Shown: in pieces, positions 7,125 through 9,083 of the stretch | Layout of the letters: every line of letters begins with the position of its first letter | Position numbering within the stretch: the first letter of the stretch is position 1 | DNA from: Gammaproteobacteria bacterium | GTDB taxonomy: Bacteria > Pseudomonadota > Gammaproteobacteria > UBA6429 > Thiohalophilaceae | Assembly (NCBI GenBank): GCA_024639445.1 | Contig: JAHEIJ010000077.1 | Span: 1-9,083, forward strand | Direction: 5' to 3' | Length of the DNA stretch: 9,083 nt | The notes under the pieces: model-generated | What the model was told of the DNA's origin: nothing | Database searches by the model: none | The model's input: only the letters and a program-made list of their open reading frames with translations | Made by a program: the position numbers and the translations under genes

Positions 7125-9083
7125 ATGCAGTTACGCCATAAATTATTCATTGTTCTTGCGTTGTTCAGCAGTGTGCCCCTGCTGGTGTTGTTATTCGGTG
7201 TGGTGGAACAAATGGAGCGTGAAGTAACCGCCCGGACGGACACGGAAATGCACGGCACCCTCGACAAAATGGCGGGGGAGATCAATCTAATCCTGAATAA
7301 TCAAAAGGCGATCGCTAACGGCCTGGCCCGGGTCCCGGCTGTCAGGCACTTTGCAAATGTGGCAATGAACAGGGACTCAATTGAACAGCAGGAGCCCTAT
7401 TTACGTTCAGCCAATGAGCTGGAGCATTTTTTCCTCAATTATCAGCACTCAGTTCCCAGTATCCAGGCGCTGCGATTTATTGCCGTTGACGGTAAAACCC
7501 TGGTGAAGGTCAAGGAAGGCAAACCGATAGAAGCATTCCAGATAGATGATCGTACGGGTCATTTATTTGTTGCGGATCAATCAAACCGTCGATTTTTCAA
7601 AGATGCAATGAAGGAAGGCAGCGGTGTCGTGATGTCGGACTTTGAATTGGGTCAAGTCAGCCAGGATGCTGATTTTTGCCCGGCGATGGTGCGATACTCG
7701 GTCCCGATCATGGATGAGGTGGACAATCTTGAAGGTGTACTGGTCGTGAATATGTGGGGCACGCGGCTTGATAAAACAATTGAAGCCGCCCTGGGTGGAT
7801 ATCCGGCTAAAGCTTATATTGTGGAGCTGGATAAACAGGGTTTACGTGACGGAATTTACTTGTATCACCGCGATCCCAAAATGCGTTTTGCGAATCAGGT
7901 CGGTTCCGGGTTCAAATTCTCCAGTACTTTACTGGATTCGGAATGGCAACAAATACATGCAACAAGTAATTATGGCAGCTTGTTCAGGGATGATGGTCGC
8001 ATGTTGTTTTATCGTAAGATTTCACCCTATCCAGAACGGACTACCCAGTGGTTACTTGTTGTCGAAGCCGACAGTGATACTGTTTATGCACCGATCAACA
8101 AAATGCGCCATTCCATATGGTTTTTATTGGCGATTCTATTGTTCGTTAGTTTGTTGGTTGCGGTATGGGCTTCAGGTCGGCTAACAGCACCTGTCCATAA
8201 GCTGGCGGAAATTATTCGCCATTATGCGGACGGAGATAGAAAGGTTCATTATGAGGAATCCGTATCGAGCAGAGATGAAGTCAGTCGGGCGGGTAAGGCC
8301 TTTAATTATCTGGTTGAGAAGTTAGAAACTACAGAAAAAGAAAGAGAACAGGCAGTACATGCCGCTTGTCAGTCCGAGCGCCTTGCTGCTTTGGGTCAAT
8401 TAGCGGCAGGCATAGGGCATGAGATAAATAATCCATTGATGAATATTATGTCACTAGCCAGCCTGGTGGATGAAACACTGGACGATGATAAGTCCGATGT
8501 TAAAAACGACCTTCAGATACTGAAAAAAGAAGGGCAGCGTTGTGCCCGTATTGTACAGGGAATTTTAAGTTTTGCGCGTGAGAAAAAGCCGAGTTATATC
8601 AGTTTTGATATGTCAGAATTGCTCGCCGAGACAATTGAATTATTACGCTATCGAATAGAAAGCAGCAATATACTGCTTGAAAAAAATATTGTGGACAGCT
8701 TACCCATGCAGGGGGATCACAACCTGCTGCAGCAGGTTTTGGTTAATATCCTTTTAAATGCCATCCAGGCGTCACCCGCAGGTTCAAAAATTCTAATCGA
8801 AGCCAGGCAGGTTCATGAATTCGTTGAAATAGTGATAACCGATTATGGTGTTGGAGTTTCTTCGAATGATTTTTCTAAAATATTTGACCCTTTCTTTACT
8901 ACTAAGGAAGAAGGGGAAGGGACTGGACTGGGATTGTCAATCAGTTATGGCATTGTGCAAAGGCATAACGGTAGTTTGTCGTTGGAAAACGCCAGTCATG
9001 GTGGAGCAAAAGTACGCATCTGCTTACCGCAAGCAGGAAACTTAAATAATGGTATGCAGGAGATGTCGGAGGAAATGAATGTC
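7125..9083 (+). CDS. Membrane sensor histidine kinase, NtrB/AtoS/ZraS-like (stop lies beyond the window)
   Basis: The frame is open for 653 codons to the last base. It encodes a two-component sensor kinase that should autophosphorylate on histidine and pass the phosphate to a response regulator. Domains in order are TM1 (about 7-26), a periplasmic sensor region (27-328), TM2 (about 329-349), HAMP plus linker (350-410), HisKA (about 415-485) and HATPase_c (about 525-636). The phospho-acceptor is His432 in LAAGIGHEINNPLMNI, with Glu433 and Asn436 forming the HExxN phosphatase-type motif. The ATP site shows N-box Asn545 (NILLNAIQA), G1 DYGVG (573-577), F-box IFDPFFTTK and G2 GEGTGLGLS (597-605), so it looks catalytically intact. 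The sensor is probably a double Cache domain (pattern RYSVPIMDEVDNLEGVLVV at 190-208); its ligand is unknown. GC content falls along the gene. It is not part of complex I, and no link to nuo beyond adjacency can be shown. Confidence 0.93.
   Translation, partial: MQLRHKLFIVLALFSSVPLLVLLFGVVEQMEREVTARTDTEMHGTLDKMAGEINLILNNQKAIANGLARVPAVRHFANVAMNRDSIEQQEPYLRSANELEHFFLNYQHSVPSIQALRFIAVDGKTLVKVKEGKPIEAFQIDDRTGHLFVADQSNRRFFKDAMKEGSGVVMSDFELGQVSQDADFCPAMVRYSVPIMDEVDNLEGVLVVNMWGTRLDKTIEAALGGYPAKAYIVELDKQGLRDGIYLYHRDPKMRFANQVGSGFKFSSTLLDSEWQQIHATSNYGSLFRDDGRMLFYRKISPYPERTTQWLLVVEADSDTVYAPINKMRHSIWFLLAILLFVSLLVAVWASGRLTAPVHKLAEIIRHYADGDRKVHYEESVSSRDEVSRAGKAFNYLVEKLETTEKEREQAVHAACQSERLAALGQLAAGIGHEINNPLMNIMSLASLVDETLDDDKSDVKNDLQILKKEGQRCARIVQGILSFAREKKPSYISFDMSELLAETIELLRYRIESSNILLEKNIVDSLPMQGDHNLLQQVLVNILLNAIQASPAGSKILIEARQVHEFVEIVITDYGVGVSSNDFSKIFDPFFTTKEEGEGTGLGLSISYGIVQRHNGSLSLENASHGGAKVRICLPQAGNLNNGMQEMSEEMNV
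9068..9083 (+). promoter_or_regulatory. Strong Shine-Dalgarno and probable start of the next gene (ATG 9079)
   Basis: GGAGGAA at 9068-9074 is followed by ATG at 9079, with GGAGG ending 6 nt before it. That ATG is in a different frame from the kinase, whose catalytic domain ended near residue 636. The arrangement is typical of a kinase gene whose 3' end overlaps the start of its response regulator gene. Only five bases of the candidate gene are visible, so its product cannot be read. An ATG at 9075 is in the kinase frame and too close to the ribosome site. Confidence 0.45.

Noticed and set aside
7768..8184. 138-codon + strand open frame within the kinase region
   Set aside because: It is a shifted reading of the kinase gene, whose own frame is continuous here through the sensor region and TM2. 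Its translation has no recognisable features.
8845..9045. 66-codon + strand open frame near the window end
   Set aside because: It overlaps the HATPase_c G1, F and G2 boxes in another frame. Its TAA at 9043-9045 is not in the kinase frame, which reads TTA AAT AAT there and does not end.

Overview
The window looks like gammaproteobacterial chromosome. It carries the 3' part of a nuo operon (proton-pumping NADH:quinone oxidoreductase, respiratory complex I) in the order nuoH-I-J-K-L-M-N, all on the + strand, followed by a membrane sensor histidine kinase that is still open at the window edge. The assignment to Gammaproteobacteria rests on the gene order, a 162-residue NuoI, a long (about 650-residue) NuoL and overall protein character. 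It is an inference; genus and species cannot be given.

Positions 1-420 hold the C-terminal part of NuoH. NuoI (432-920) is the peripheral-arm ferredoxin subunit with two 4Fe-4S motifs. NuoJ and NuoK (939-1846) are small membrane subunits joined by an ATGA overlap. NuoL, NuoM and NuoN (1853-6832) are the three antiporter-like proton-channel subunits. Genes are 30 nt apart at most, with no room for an internal promoter, so this is one transcription unit whose upstream part (nuoA-G) lies outside the window. The visible acidic and lysine residues of the proton path are all in place, so the complex looks intact. Electrons pass through NuoI clusters to quinone at the NuoH side, and the resulting conformational change drives proton pumping through NuoH/J/K, NuoN, NuoM and NuoL.

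Positions 6833-7124 are a 292-base non-coding gap, AT-rich near its end. It holds several short inverted repeats, a thrice-repeated heptamer and a weak possible promoter, but no convincing rho-independent terminator.

From 7125 to the window end runs an unbroken frame of 653 codons with no stop: an NtrB/AtoS/ZraS-like histidine kinase with TM1, a large periplasmic probably Cache-type sensor, TM2, HAMP, HisKA and HATPase_c. A strong Shine-Dalgarno followed by ATG at 9079 suggests that an overlapping gene, plausibly its response regulator, begins at the very edge. No mobile element, CRISPR array, tRNA or rRNA was seen. Nothing in the window amounts to a clearly new system. The points most worth a second look are the kinase with its unseen partner, the fall in GC content along the kinase gene, and the structured gap upstream of it.
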